A DNA stretch of 64,000 nucleotides from Rhytidiadelphus loreus (taxonomy: Eukaryota; Streptophyta; Bryopsida; Hypnales; Hylocomiaceae), in assembly GCA_947034895.1 (NCBI GenBank), contig OX344764.1, positions 3,906,001-3,970,000 on the forward strand, in the 5' to 3' direction. Made by a program: the position numbers and the translations under genes. Under the pieces are notes generated by a model. The model searched no databases and was not told where the DNA came from. It saw nothing but the letters and a program-made list of their open reading frames with translations. Within the stretch, counting starts at the first letter, position 1; every line of letters starts with the position of its first letter. This document shows positions 1 through 11,373 of this stretch, piece by piece.

Positions 1-2077
1 CTCGACATTCTACACTATATAAATATGTATTGTTTCTTTACAAGAATTTACTACTTTTTTGAATTAAAAATTTATGCATGTGGGACTTATGAACCTCTAT
101 ATGTACAAACAGAAAAAACAGTAGACATCTTTGTTAATTGGTTGGCTTGTAAAGTGATTTTCTTGAAGTAAGGCAACCTAATTGTTAAGGCAACCTAATT
201 TCACTATTTAGTGTAGTTACATGTATCCAAAAATGTTTTTCTTTCTAAAGTTTGGTACTTGACAGTTTTGGAGTGCTTTTGGTGAAAACATAGTCAAAAA
301 CATTTAGGGGTTAAAGGAGTCCCTTAGAAACCATGATGTTTATAGTTGATGCAATTTTCACACATGGCACGTGGCAGTTCACCGTCAATAGAGCTACCTA
401 ATTGACGAATCCCAGAGCCTCCTCACCATTCCAAACTTGCCACGTCAGCAGCTTGTGATACGAATTGTATTTGGGAACCATTCCAGGTCGGCAAGGTTCA
501 CGAATATGGTCAGGAGGGAGGGCGGGTCGACACGTGTATTCTCTTTCCACTGAAGAATTAAATATCGTTCACTATTATTTTTGTTGGCACTGCCAGAAAT
601 ATCAGTTCATTTAATTTTTTTCTTTGGGGGGCACAAAACAAAAATGGAAATGAGGAATATTATCAAGTTGTTTTGGCACCAAGGAATATCATTCCTGAAT
701 CCAGGTAACCCTAAATACCTGGAATCATTTCCATATTGAGAAACTACACAAGTACCAAGAATAGGGCAACATGAACTTTTTACAAAATTGGGCTTAAAGA
801 CAAAAAAAAAAAATAAGTTAAGAAATTTTGCCACCGCTCAGATAGCAACTCTACAACTGCTCCAATTGAAGAAGCCTTATTCCATGATTTTTTTTTTATC
901 ATTATCATTTGGGAGAATGAACTAGCAAACTGATTCTTCAATACTCATGTGATACTTGGGTGATACTTGGGTAAAATTTGAGTGTTGTTCTGAAGAAAAT
1001 AGTAGTTATCTTGCTTTTCTGACCGAAAAAAATAAAAGTTTCCTTCACAAAAGATAGCCAACGTCTTTTGGTTATAACCAAATGGCAAAAAAATGTGCAT
1101 AAGAAAAACATTGGCCCTAGTCATGGGGCACCTTGGGAAGAATTGTAGAAACTCACATAGATTTGTCCTAATAGAGAGTGCGCATACTAATTATTACCAT
1201 AGTTTACCATATGCACATTGTTTATAGATTGAGAATATAATTAGCATAGGTTGAAATATTGTTATATTGGATTAATCAATTCTTTAAGAATACAAATTTG
1301 TAGTGATGCTAATTTTGTAGGTGACACTAAATTTCCACTCTCACTAATTGGGCAAATTAGAGTAATTAAGCTATCTCAATTTCAGAGTTATTGCTCCCTA
1401 TAGTAATAATACTAATTTATACCAATTTTGAAACTATATAAACTTATGAGGTGCACTAATATGATAGTTCATGGTAATTTAGATAAAATTACTAATATAA
1501 TGTGGTTTACACCATCTTATTATCTCAAATACTGTGATTTTCACCCAACCTTCATCCTACTTGAGCCATCCATTCCCATGTACTTTAATCCTTGAAGTTC
1601 CATTTATTTCATCTTCAGTTCCTTCATGTAACTTTCATGTAAAATTATTCTAAATTAATTTTCACACTAATCAAACCACAATCATTCTAATATTCATTCT
1701 ATTATAAGTAGGGGAGATTTGTACTATTCACATTCTCACACTAATTGAATTTACTTGCTTAATTATTTTTAGAAACTACCTAACAATGCATTTCTGATTT
1801 TTTTTCATATTTTTCTTTTCTAAAATTAAATAACAAGTATATCAAACCAATCAAAAAATTTGCAAAAAATGCACAGAAACTTAAATAGCATCAGTGAATT
1901 AACTTTGATTGCAATGGTCAAAAACCGAAATACTCTACGTAGTAGCCCATAATTATCAAATGATTACACTTGAAGTTAGGTATTTTTAAAAATTTTACCA
2001 ACTACTTTCCTTTAATTTCCACATTGAATTGTTTTTTCAAGTATTGAGTCCATTTTTTCTGTATCTTTTATTTTAAA
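1..2077. other. AT-rich intergenic DNA with a truncated TTAA-element end
   Basis: No convincing gene is seen. About 180-316 resembles the right end of the element at 31,852-32,685: both share the text around TTTGGTACTTG, a TTTTGGTGAAA stretch, and a final TTTAGGGGTTAA or TTGA. It is therefore probably a truncated copy. The rest is low-complexity AT-rich DNA with only short chance ORFs. Confidence 0.5.
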
Positions 2078-2666
2078 TTAACCCCTAAAGTCCCATTGAC
2101 CCTACAAGGGACAAAATGGATTTCAGGCATGCTCCTATGATCTAAATTTTTACTAAATTTTTTTGAAACTTTCTCATAAGATAGATAAACTTATGAGCTT
2201 TCCAAGAATATAATTTTTATTCCGATCGATGCTCAGGAGTAAAAGTTATGCCACAATGACTTCAAAATGGGGGAGACCATGTAGCAAAAAAAATTCACAA
2301 AAAATTGAAATAAAAATTTGATATTTTTTTTCTTGTAGATTATATTTTATTTTAAATGGGAAGATTTGATTCATTCCATTTGGATTAGTGATGTGAAAGT
2401 TATGGAGTTTCTTGTTTTTTGGGCAATCATAGCAACTTCTTGAAAGAATTTTGTTTCTTTCACTTTGAATGCTAATATCTTTCAATCTACACGGTCAAAC
2501 ATCACAAATTTTTTATCACGTGATCTAAGACAAGTTTAGAACAAGATCCTATGGTTAGATTCTAAAAAATAAAAAATAAAAAAATTTATTTCATAGGTGA
2601 ACATAGCAAAAGTGGTAGTTTTGAGTGGTTTTGGCAGAAAAATGGCCTTGGGACTTTAGGGGTTGA
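2078..2666. mobile_element. TTAA-flanked MITE, subfamily A copy 1 (piggyBac-like ends)
   Basis: The left end reads TTAACCCCTAAAGTCCCA. The reverse complement of the right end reads TCAACCCCTAAAGTCCCA, so the terminal inverted repeats are nearly perfect over about 18 bases. The body is non-coding. It shares blocks with the copies at 3,603-4,243 and 42,722-43,965, for example the GATTCATTCCATTTGGATT region near 2,369 and the TGTGAAAGTTATG block. The TTAA flanks plus a C-rich end resemble piggyBac superfamily termini. The superfamily assignment is inference because no transposase is present. Confidence 0.7.
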
Positions 2667-3602
2667 TAGAAAATTTATAGATTTTTTTTTCACCGTTTTT
2701 TCCCCCAATGTTTTCAAATTGCAAACATTGTTTTTCCCCAATTCCACCTGGTAACAATGAACTAACCAGCGATTCTCCCCGACTGGTTCTAAGGTACACT
2801 ATAATTTTCAAGAGGGAGTCTCATATGTGTGTGCCTACTCACCCAAAAGACCCCTACTGTAGAGTCTATTTGTGGTTGAGGAAAGTTGTTTGCCTTTGTG
2901 GGTGTGCAAATAGTCTGGGCAGCAAGGCCACTTTCCTTTAGTTTCCTCACAGGAACACACAATTCCTGCCTCTCAACAAGCTAACAAATTAAATGATTTA
3001 AAAGCCATCACCAATCTTGTCAAGCAGGTGATGTGTCATAATCCACCCCCCAAAGAAGTTGATTGACAAGCTGCTATGAAAAAAGAGTGGGTGGGTTTTG
3101 ACAAGCTATGGAAATCAGACCAGTTTCAAAAAGGAATTATTCATTTGTTCTTGATGATGACAAAATTAAGGTAATTACACCTAAAATTATTCATAAAATG
3201 TAATCATAATAATTACGAATCTTACCTTGACAAGGAAAAGAATGGGTTGAAGAATGGGGTTATATCCACCAAGTAACTACGTCTCAAAAATATTGTCAAT
3301 ACTTGGTTGACAATTAACTATTATAGTTATAGGTGATTTTATAGATGAACAAATGCTTATGGATGATTCTATCTACTTTTTTCATACCTAGTGAAATTGT
3401 TTAGTTATTGGTGTAATGCAATTTCAACAAAAAACTGGGAGAAAAACTAACTTCTTTTTTATTACAGAAGAAAAATTATTAAGGTACTGGCACCTCTACA
3501 CCGGCTACACCCTAAGGTCATTTTTTTGGGTCAGAAACCACTCAAAACTACCATTCTCAATGCAAACAACAAAATTTTCAAACATTTGTTTCTTTTGCAT
3601 AT
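2667..3602. other. Intergenic spacer between two TTAA elements
   Basis: The short open frames here have no recognisable domain and no GC shift. Around 2,700-2,950 the DNA is slightly more GC-balanced, but it matches no family I recognise. Confidence 0.4.
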
Positions 3603-4243
3603 TTAACCCCTAAAGGACCATTGTCCCTTCAAAGGACAAAGAGGATTTCAAGCAGATACCTATGGGCTGAATTTTTGTCATGATTTTTTGAAACTTTTTT
3701 TGAAAATAAAAAAATTGATTATTTTTCATGGGAATATAATTTCTTTTCCAATTGGTGCCGAAGAACAAAAGTTATGTCCAAATAAGCTCAAAACAAGGGA
3801 GAGGGGGCAACAAAAGAAAATTCAAAATTTGATTTTTTTTGAATTTTTGAATTTTTTCTCTAGTAGATTATATTTTTGTCTACATAGAAATATTTGATTC
3901 ATTCCATTTGGATTTGTTATGAGAAAGTTATGGACAATCTTGTTTTCAGACAATTAAAGCATTTTTTTGAAAAAATAACTTGTAGGATTCATTTTTGAAT
4001 GCAATTTTTACAAAAAAAAAGTTCCACTTGGTATAGTTTGTTTTGTAGAACAATCTCACTATCGGAATTAGTGCATTTTAATTACATTTTAGAAATATTA
4101 ATAATTTAGATTTTCCTATGATGAAGAATTGAATTGAGAGTTTGAGAATAAATTAAAAAAATCTTGCCAAATATTGAGATCATAGGTACTTGCCTGAACC
4201 ATCAAGAATCCCTTGAGGGAACTCTTCGGACTTTAGGGGTTAA
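3603..4243. mobile_element. TTAA-flanked MITE, subfamily A copy 2
   Basis: The left end is TTAACCCCTAAAGGACCATT. The right end, reverse-complemented, is TTAACCCCTAAAGTCCGAAG. Both flanks are intact TTAA. The internal blocks align with copy 1 (2,078-2,666) and copy 3 (42,722-43,965), including the GGACAA repeat after the left end and the GAAACTTTTTTTGAA block. It is non-coding, about 640 bp. Confidence 0.7.
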
Positions 4244-4562
4244 ACTGCCTAGTACCTAAAATGAATTCCTCCTTTTTTTTGTTTAATAGCAACTCAATTT
4301 GCATGCAAAAATCATCAATCTTCTATTTAGATCATGAGTAGATTATCAAAGTGGCTATTGAAGGGGGAAGGGGAGGGAGGGCACTATTCAAGCATCACTT
4401 TGTTGCTTGAAGGGTCCAAACACCTAGAGGCTAGGCCAATTTGTTGTGTAATTAGCCTCCCTTATAATCTTATTCTAATGAGTGGTTGAAGATGGCCTTA
4501 AGCCTAAAATGAGATGAAATTTTATGCAATTTACCTCAAGGAAATTGGTTCGCCTTCTAGAT

Positions 4563-4778
4563 ATGCCACATTTTAAAACTACTTCTAGACTTTCTAAGGG
4601 TCTAGAATTAATAGCAAAAAAAAAAATGGTCATTAGGAGATAATGCAAAATCAATACAAAACATCCAAAGATCTATACAAACATCCAGAGACCAAAGATC
4701 TATACAAACATCCAGAGATCTACTTAGATGTTTTGATCAGAATTCACTCAATAGTCTAGAAGTAGTTAAATGTGGCAT
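4563..4778. repeat. Foldback element with about 26-bp inverted ends
   Basis: ATGCCACATTTTAAAACTAC at the left is repeated in inverted form at 4,753-4,778 (AGTCTAGAAG...GTGGCAT). The loop holds a small direct repeat of ATCTATACAAACATCCAGAG. It is probably a small MITE. It lies 17 bp from the next TTAA element. Confidence 0.6.
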
Positions 4779-4794
4779 AAGTGTAAAGCAACCC

Positions 4795-5627
4795 TTAACC
4801 CCTAAGTGCCTAAGCCTTTTCAAGTGTGTTTTTTCCATGAAAAAAGAGCATGGGCCTTATAGTTATCCCCATTGACGCAAATTTTTTTTTCCAAAATCTA
4901 ACCATATGGATGTTTAAAGAGCTTGCTTATTAGTAAGCACACCAATTTTGAGTGCAAAATTGCATAAGAGTTGTGAGATTATAACAAGAGAAATGTACGT
5001 TTTCTATTTTTAATATGTTGTCCCTCCCTACAATGTTTCAGAAAATTGCACATAAAAGTTTTTTGGGATTCGAGGTGACATGAACAACTACAAATTGTGT
5101 TAGCACACTAAAATACCCTTTCAAAAAACTTAATGTCACTTGAAAAGCTATTAAACTCATTACACAATCCACCTTGCAATTGTTGAGATGCAATTTTCTT
5201 TTGTAAGTATAAATTACAAATAAATCCAAATCAACACTTTCTTGTTTAAATTTTCAATGGTGAAAATCATGAAAACACTTTAACCCTTCCCATTGGGACC
5301 ATTTTCAAAGCAAATGGATAAGTACAAGTTTTTAGATCTCAAATCAAGTGAAATTGCTCAAAGTTGGAAAATGAAGTAAAATTAGCAAGCTTTACTCTTC
5401 CACTAATGCACATATATGGCTTTGGAGACCTCTCAACAATTATATATATACCTTTCACAATGAAAAATATACCTTTCACAGTGAAAAATGAAAGTTTTTC
5501 AATAGTTAACCCTAAAAACTGCCCGAATTTTTTTTTAAACAAGTCAAACAAATTTAACTGCCCACTGCAAAATGAGCCTGAAATTTCAGATCAACCATAT
5601 TTGGTCGCCCAGGCATTTAGGGGTTAA
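4795..5627. mobile_element. TTAA-flanked element, subfamily C
   Basis: The left end is TTAACCCCTAAGTGCCTAAG. The right end, reverse-complemented, is TTAACCCCTAAATGCCTGGG. Flanks are TTAA on both sides, at 4,795-4,798 and 5,624-5,627. The interior differs from subfamilies A and B, so only the terminal ~17 bases are shared with them, as expected for different deletion derivatives moved by one transposase. No coding capacity is seen. Confidence 0.6.
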
Positions 5628-6550
5628 TATATAATCCATGTACTCTAAGAACTTTGAGTGTAGCGCCTTTCAGTATTACGCATCCTTCTCTACAATTTGC
5701 TAACCTAGTTGAACAAAATTTTCAAGATTGGAAACGTTTCCATCCGGCGTCTAAACCTAACTTAGTGGCACCTTAAAACAGTAGAAGACTTGTCCAGTTG
5801 GCCCGGTTAGCAAGAGGCGGGGCGCACATCTGCTTCGCCCTCAGTACGTTCCCAGCCCGCTTTAGCAATGGCCTCCCAACATTCTGGCCTTGATTCTACA
5901 AGTGCTCCGACGCCCAAATTTACACTGACAGTTGCAAGGAATGATACAACTTGCACCAACTGCATAATTTGTATTTTGGTTTTGCTTTTTGAAACATGCA
6001 TATGGACAAGTTAGAGGAACAAGCAGCGCAGTTTACAAATTGTTGGACCATGTCTAGCTAGCTCCTCAGTTTCGTAACTGTTTGTCCCTCTTCAGTGGGA
6101 TTCCCAGGTCAAATTCTCTTCTCAACTTTCTTTTAATATGCACGGCCACTTTTTCAACAAAAAAAGAAAATTACAGGTAGCTCTTCTCAACAAAAAAGAA
6201 GAAGAGAGATGCGTTGGCTCGCATTTACAGTAATGCTAACTTCTCAGACTTTCTCGTATTGTAAGCTTAGTTTAATTCTGCTTCCACCCCTTCAGGCCAT
6301 AGCGAACAAATCATACATAAAAGCACATGCAATAGATCTCACAATTACCTCTTATCGTTGTCTACTGCCAAGGAAGGAAGGAAGGAAGATTGTGCAGGGC
6401 AGAAATTTGACAGGTCTGCAGCGTACAATTGGTGTTGCATTGATCCAAAATTTGTTGTCTGGATAAAACACTCATTAATTAAGGTAAGTGTAACCCAAAA
6501 TCGCCACTGGAATTAAATGAATGCATCTGTGCATTTCAGGTGGCGATAAC

Positions 6551-6716
6551 GTCAATTTCGTTAAATTGGCGGTTTACCAAGACTCTCACTGGCACCATTC
6601 AGAACAGAACACCTGCTCTAAAATGTAAATCCATACTTTTCCTGGATTTTAGACCGTTATGTACATATATGTCACAATTTTTGGAACCGAAATCGTGCCA
6701 CTTTAAAGAAATTGAC
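6551..6716. mobile_element. Small gene-associated MITE, GTCAATTTCG family copy 1
   Basis: The left end GTCAATTTCGTTAAATTGGC is inverted at the right end (reverse complement GTCAATTTCTTTAAAGTGGC). The interior shares the text around GTCACAATTTTTGG and CCGAAATCGTGCCA with related copies at 10,119-10,261 and 12,610-12,770. It is non-coding, 166 bp. Confidence 0.65.
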
Positions 6717-7184
6717 ATTCGATTCTGGATTCTGGGTGCTCATACATGAGTTTGTCCTTGACGTCTCACGCCACTCCAACTTATCAATCACAGGCTGTAA
6801 ATATTCAGGTTTCAATTTTTACAACCTTATTTGTGTCACTATGTATCAGCACTGTACATTTCAAACTCTCGAATCAGTAATGTACTCTGTTGCACAACTA
6901 GGGTCTTCTACCTAACGTCCAACTGTGCAAGACGACTCCGATGGACCAGGAGTCCAGGAGGAATCGACGAATCGTTTATAAGAAGTACATCAACTAGACA
7001 AAATTTACAGTATATGTGCACCGTAACGACTTAACCCCAACCACCGGCCAGCCTCACTGATGGGACTTCGGGGCTTGCAGAAATTCCGTGACTGGCGTGC
7101 ATGAATCTCCCCGTTCTGATCAGTTCACCAAAGCAACGAAGCCTTAATTCACTCGATTGATAGCTAGCTAGAAAGGCCTGCACA

Positions 7185-7256
7185 AATCGATCGATGTAGG
7201 TATCGATCGATAGGATCGATCCAAAGCCTGATCTAGAGACTAATCGATCGATCTCG
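7185..7256. promoter_or_regulatory. Cluster of CGATCGAT palindromes just upstream of the SAM-PRXL2 start
   Basis: Four CGATCGAT or GATCGATC palindromes lie within about 70 bases, ending about 25 bases before the ATG at 7,280. They would sit in the promoter or 5' UTR. A regulatory role is inference; the clustering is seen directly. Confidence 0.35.
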
Positions 7257-7279
7257 TCCTCGATAAGTTGTGATCGACC

Positions 7280-10200
7280 ATGGCGTCGTTCGTGTTGGAG
7301 GATTTCGTGGGGAAGGGCGTGCTGGGCGACCAGATGGACAGCTTGACTGCCGACGGTTGGACCGACGTGCCCACTCTCAAGATGATGAGCAAGGACGACA
7401 TGGACACGCTTCAGCTCAGCCAGCTCCAGCGGGTACGTACAATATCGACCGATCAAGCTATTTAGTCCTGGCCGTAACGTACTTCACCATGCACAAAATT
7501 CAATTTCTTCAAAGGCTGGCTGCATTAAATTCGATCCGCTGGCTTGTTGCAAGATCGCGCGACAGTGGTTTTGGCAGTCTAAAAAATTTCTGTTTCAGTG
7601 ATCGTTACAGTTTTTTTTTGGTTTGAATCTCAGCATTATTAGTTCACGTATTCTAGGAGTACTTTTTGTGTTATCCCCATGGCAAGTCGGGATCCAACTT
7701 GGACATTAGTAGAGTTTACGAGGCTTTGAAATTGTTATCTACGGAGTACTTGGGTGGTCACATTCTTTAAAATGACGTGCACGAGCGAAGAGGTTTGAAA
7801 GGTTTGATTTAGTGGGATTACTGGAAGTGAGCTAGCTACTGGAAGCTGCCATTTTAACGAATTTGATTGAGGTTTTGGCAGGGCTCGTGGTCTGGAATCG
7901 TTAACTACTTTTTTCAGTGATCAATAGTGTCGGGAGCAGTATCCTATTTTTTGCGTTAATTTGAAACCCCGGTTTGAATCTCGGCATTCATTGAAGGTTT
8001 ATTCTAGAACGGCTTAAACTTGGAACTTCGAGCTAGCGAGGCTTCGAGATTGTATATACAACGTACTGTAGGTGGCTGATAGTTCCTGGATTTGGTGGAA
8101 ACTTGGGATCAGAGCTCCACCAGAAGAAGTCGGTCGCCAATAGTTTTGATTCATTGGTTTTGAAGCACCCTAGATTTTGCTGCACGTTCAATTAATCAAG
8201 CAGTTGAGACAGAAATTGGTTTCCTTTGCCAAGTCTCTCTGCCTTCAATTTCCACCATCGTCATATTCGTTACAATGGTGACATTTCGAGAGACCAGCAC
8301 TGTTCCCTAGAGATGCCTTTCTGGAGCATCAGTTCTACGCGTACCCGTCTTAGTTTTTAAGAGCTTTGTGCCTCAATTCTGGCGCTTTGAAAGCACACTA
8401 CTGGAGTGTAATGACTATGTACGACCATTGCTCCTTCAATCTTCTATACACTTAGGCCCAGAGCTATGCCGGATTGAGGATATGTCCAGAGACGGTGTCC
8501 ATGAAAAAATGGAGCTCATCAACTGACGACTCTCGATCTGTAAATGTCGGCGACTCGGTGCACGTGCAATTGATAAAACAGGTGCAATTTGATCGGAAGA
8601 GTCAAACCTTGTGTGAGTGCATCCTGGGGATATATATTGAATGCTCCAGATTAAGTAACTTGTTTCTTACAAATCAATCTACTTAATTGTGTGCAGGACG
8701 CATTAGAGCTCCGAACCTACCTCCACGACAGACTCCTAATGGTCTACGCAGACACGCTCGAAGCCTCCGGGAAGAACCTCTCGGAACTTCTGTCCACATC
8801 CCCGACGGAGCTCACCACGGAGTACAAGATGCGGAGAGGTCACGTCGCCCGGTTCCTGGACAGAGGAAGCGCTTGCGGAGTTCAGATGCCCAGCAACCTC
8901 GTTCTTCCGGCACGCACAGTCACCGCCGCCCACCGTAAGAAGATCGGAGTATCGGCTCCGTTTGATTCCAATACTCCAGCGTCAGATCGTTCTGACCGTT
9001 TCGAGAGAGCTTCGAGCACGCCGAACAACAACAATGTGGCGATGTCGCCACGGAGTCCGAGCATGAATTTCATGGCACGGATGAGTAGCGATGGCGCTGG
9101 ACGACCCTCCTCCTTTTTTGACCCCGGTAAGGAATGTTTTGATTTCCTGGAATCTGAATGTGTATCAAAGTTGAGTGATGATTACATTGTCATTGTTGTG
9201 TTTTGTTTTAGAGTACCTGATGTGAAAATGAATCGTCGCATTCCTAGGACATCAATTACAACGTTGACAGAGGCAGAGATCGGTCGATAATGTGCGAGTA
9301 ATCAAACGACTAATTTGATCTGCATATATATCGTTGGGTTAGAATGTAGAATCGCCTAATCGATACCCTTCCGAAGTATACACCCCTAGCTGTATCCTGT
9401 TCAAGATGTCTTTGTTACGGATATCTTGCATCGGTCCAGGTATGCGGTTCCCAATTTATTCGACATCCGGACTAAAAATGGGACCAATTTCCTTTTGTGT
9501 CCACATTCCATTCCTAGCGTATCAATGTGTAACCTATTCCATCATCACTGGACAATAACTATGACATTCTTCATGCATTCCATAGATGCACATATATATT
9601 GTCTCCGATCCTCCTGTGATTGCGAACACGCCAAATTAAAGATCGACTAACGTGATCGATTCACCCTATCGATCAACACTAACACACCATTGGTGTGCAA
9701 ATCATGAACATTGTAGAGCCCAAGGCGCCGTTGTTGCTGAGACCCACGAGTCTATTTCAATCGCCATCCCCGGACCCTTCAACTCTAAGCAAGGGCATGC
9801 TCTCTGCACCGGCAGTGGAGCCGCGTTGCTGTGGACTTATACGCCCTGGAGGAATGAAGTCGGCCGAGGTGACGCCTCTGTCCATTCTGGAGAAGATCAT
9901 GGTGCAGAAGCTGGCCCCTGCGCACAGCCAAGGCGTGCACCTCTTTCGCGGCAAGGCGGCCATGGCACTGCCGCCTCCGTTCAAGGCGCCCGACTTGTGG
10001 GCGGAGCAGCCCACCTTGCTTCTGTGCCTTCGTCGCCCCGGGTATGTACGCTGGTTTTGATTTTGCAACTCCTGTAACAACTTACTGATTCCTGTGCTTT
10101 ATTATGGTCGAACATAACGTCAATTTGGCAGTATTCCAACGACTTTGACACTATCACGCTAGGACGCACAGGCCGGAAACATAAATCTGTACTTGTCCTA

Positions 10201-11331
10201 GTTTTGTGAGTTTGTGTCACAATTTTTGATGCCGAAATCGTGCCAATTTAGCGAAATTGACAATCTCGCCATACGTTTGTTCAAGTTCACAAACTCAAAA
10301 AATAATCTGCATTGTGAATGTGTTGGTTGAATTTTCAGGTGTGTGATGTGTCGCGCCGAAGCACATCACTTGTACACCAGAAAGCCTATATTTGATGCAA
10401 TGGGCATCCAGATGGTGGTCTGCCTCAACGAACACATTGACGCCGAGGTATTATTTCAATCTTTAACGTACATTGGCAATTTCCGTGCTTTTGGCTAAGT
10501 TTTTCAGCATTGGTACGAAACGAAAATCCATGATCGAGAGACGGTTGACTGTATCTCATTTTCTCTGCTACCTTCTTATTAAACTACCATGATGCCAAGG
10601 GTCACACTGGCCATAACAGTCGATCGGCTTAGGGTGGATGAAGCAGAAAATCGAATTTTTGTAGACTGATTGTGGACGAAATTTCATATGGTGTTCGACT
10701 AAACATAACTTCTTCTGTATTTAAAGAACGCAATTTGGAAAACACCATTATATGCTCAGACTAAACATCTTTCAGATTTGAAATCGGGAATGGCACCTGT
10801 AGAAATTCGACACTGCAAATCTTAAACAAAGCAATGAAATTAATTCTCAGCTGCTAATCTCCCAAAGACCATGTATTAATCAAGTTAATATGATCAACAC
10901 GACACTACTTTCTTGAGGGATAGTGATGCATCCGGAATCGTGCCAATTTCATGAAATTGACCATTGAAGAGAACACTATAATACTAATTGAATCCAAGGT
11001 CCTGTAGGTGAGGTCGTTCTGGCCGCGGTATTGGGGCGGCATGGTGGTGGTGGACAAGCAAAGGGACTTCTTCAAGGCCTTGGGGCAGGGCAAGCTGCCC
11101 AAAGAAGGCCTCATCTCAGGCTTCCTATTGAACGCCACAGCGCGAGCCAACTACAAGCGCGCCTTGGCCGCAGGCGTGGAGGGCAACTACTCCGGGGAGG
11201 GCACCATCAAGGGCGGCCTGTACATCCTCCGGCCCGGCCGCGGAGGCGTGGCGTATCAGTTCGTGGAGCGCAACTTCGGCGATTGGGCGCCGTTGGATGA
11301 AGTGCTCCAAGTTTGCAGCGACATCATGCAG
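7280..11331 (+). CDS. SAM-like domain plus PRXL2 (FAM213/SelU-like) thioredoxin-fold protein
   Basis: Probable thiol-redox protein. Exons: 7280-7432, 8697-9126, 9717-10041, 10339-10447, 11008-11331. All junctions are GT-AG, phases agree, and they give 447 codons. Residues about 1-105 form two SAM-like helical units; the second ends KMRRGHVARFLDR. A Ser/Pro-rich linker spans about 120-240. The PRXL2 fold follows, with RRPG before C304-V-M-C307 (the redox CxxC), FWPRYWGG, GEGTIKGGLYIL and AYQFVERNFGDWAPLDEV. PRXL2 proteins are thioredoxin-like and often reduce peroxides or disulfides. The SAM units suggest self-association or scaffolding (inference). The start is the first ATG and opens the SAM unit directly. 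The last exon is not resolved: reading on past 11,331 gives 13 more residues and a stop at 11,371-11,373, but GTACTC at 11,332 fits a donor, so a short final exon downstream is likely. Confidence 0.85.
10119..10261. mobile_element. GTCAATTTCG-family MITE, copy 2, in intron 3
   Basis: The element lies inside the 297-bp third intron of the SAM-PRXL2 gene and makes up about half of it. Its right end, reverse-complemented, reads GTCAATTTCGCTAAATTGGC; the left is a shortened GTCAATTTGGCAG. It shares the GTCACAATTTTTG and GAAATCGTGCCA blocks with copy 1. A lone right end of the same family lies at 10,933-10,961 in the next intron. Confidence 0.6.
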
Positions 11332-11373
11332 GTACTCTTCTCACTGAAGTTGCCCTTGAACATTGAATTTTGA

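Larger units (their letters stand above)
5628..7279. other. Intergenic DNA upstream of the SAM-PRXL2 gene
   Basis: A GC-richer patch at 5,780-6,001 contains a 64-codon minus-strand ATG frame of no known family. A GAAG microsatellite lies near 6,371. A small MITE occupies 6,551-6,716. The last 100 bases before the gene carry several CGATCGAT palindromes. No confident gene is seen. Confidence 0.45.

Noticed and set aside
7031..7456. 141-codon minus-strand frame over the SAM-PRXL2 first exon
   Set aside because: It is the antisense shadow of a real exon and has no recognisable domain.
7615..8000. GGTTTGAATCTC-like text resembling a tRNA T-arm
   Set aside because: No acceptor stem, D-arm or anticodon arm can be built around either occurrence; they lie in a duplicated intron segment.
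9216..9290. Extra coding exon between exons 2 and 3 of SAM-PRXL2
   Set aside because: The TTTTAG acceptor at 9,210 leads to an in-frame stop within a few codons in the phase needed.
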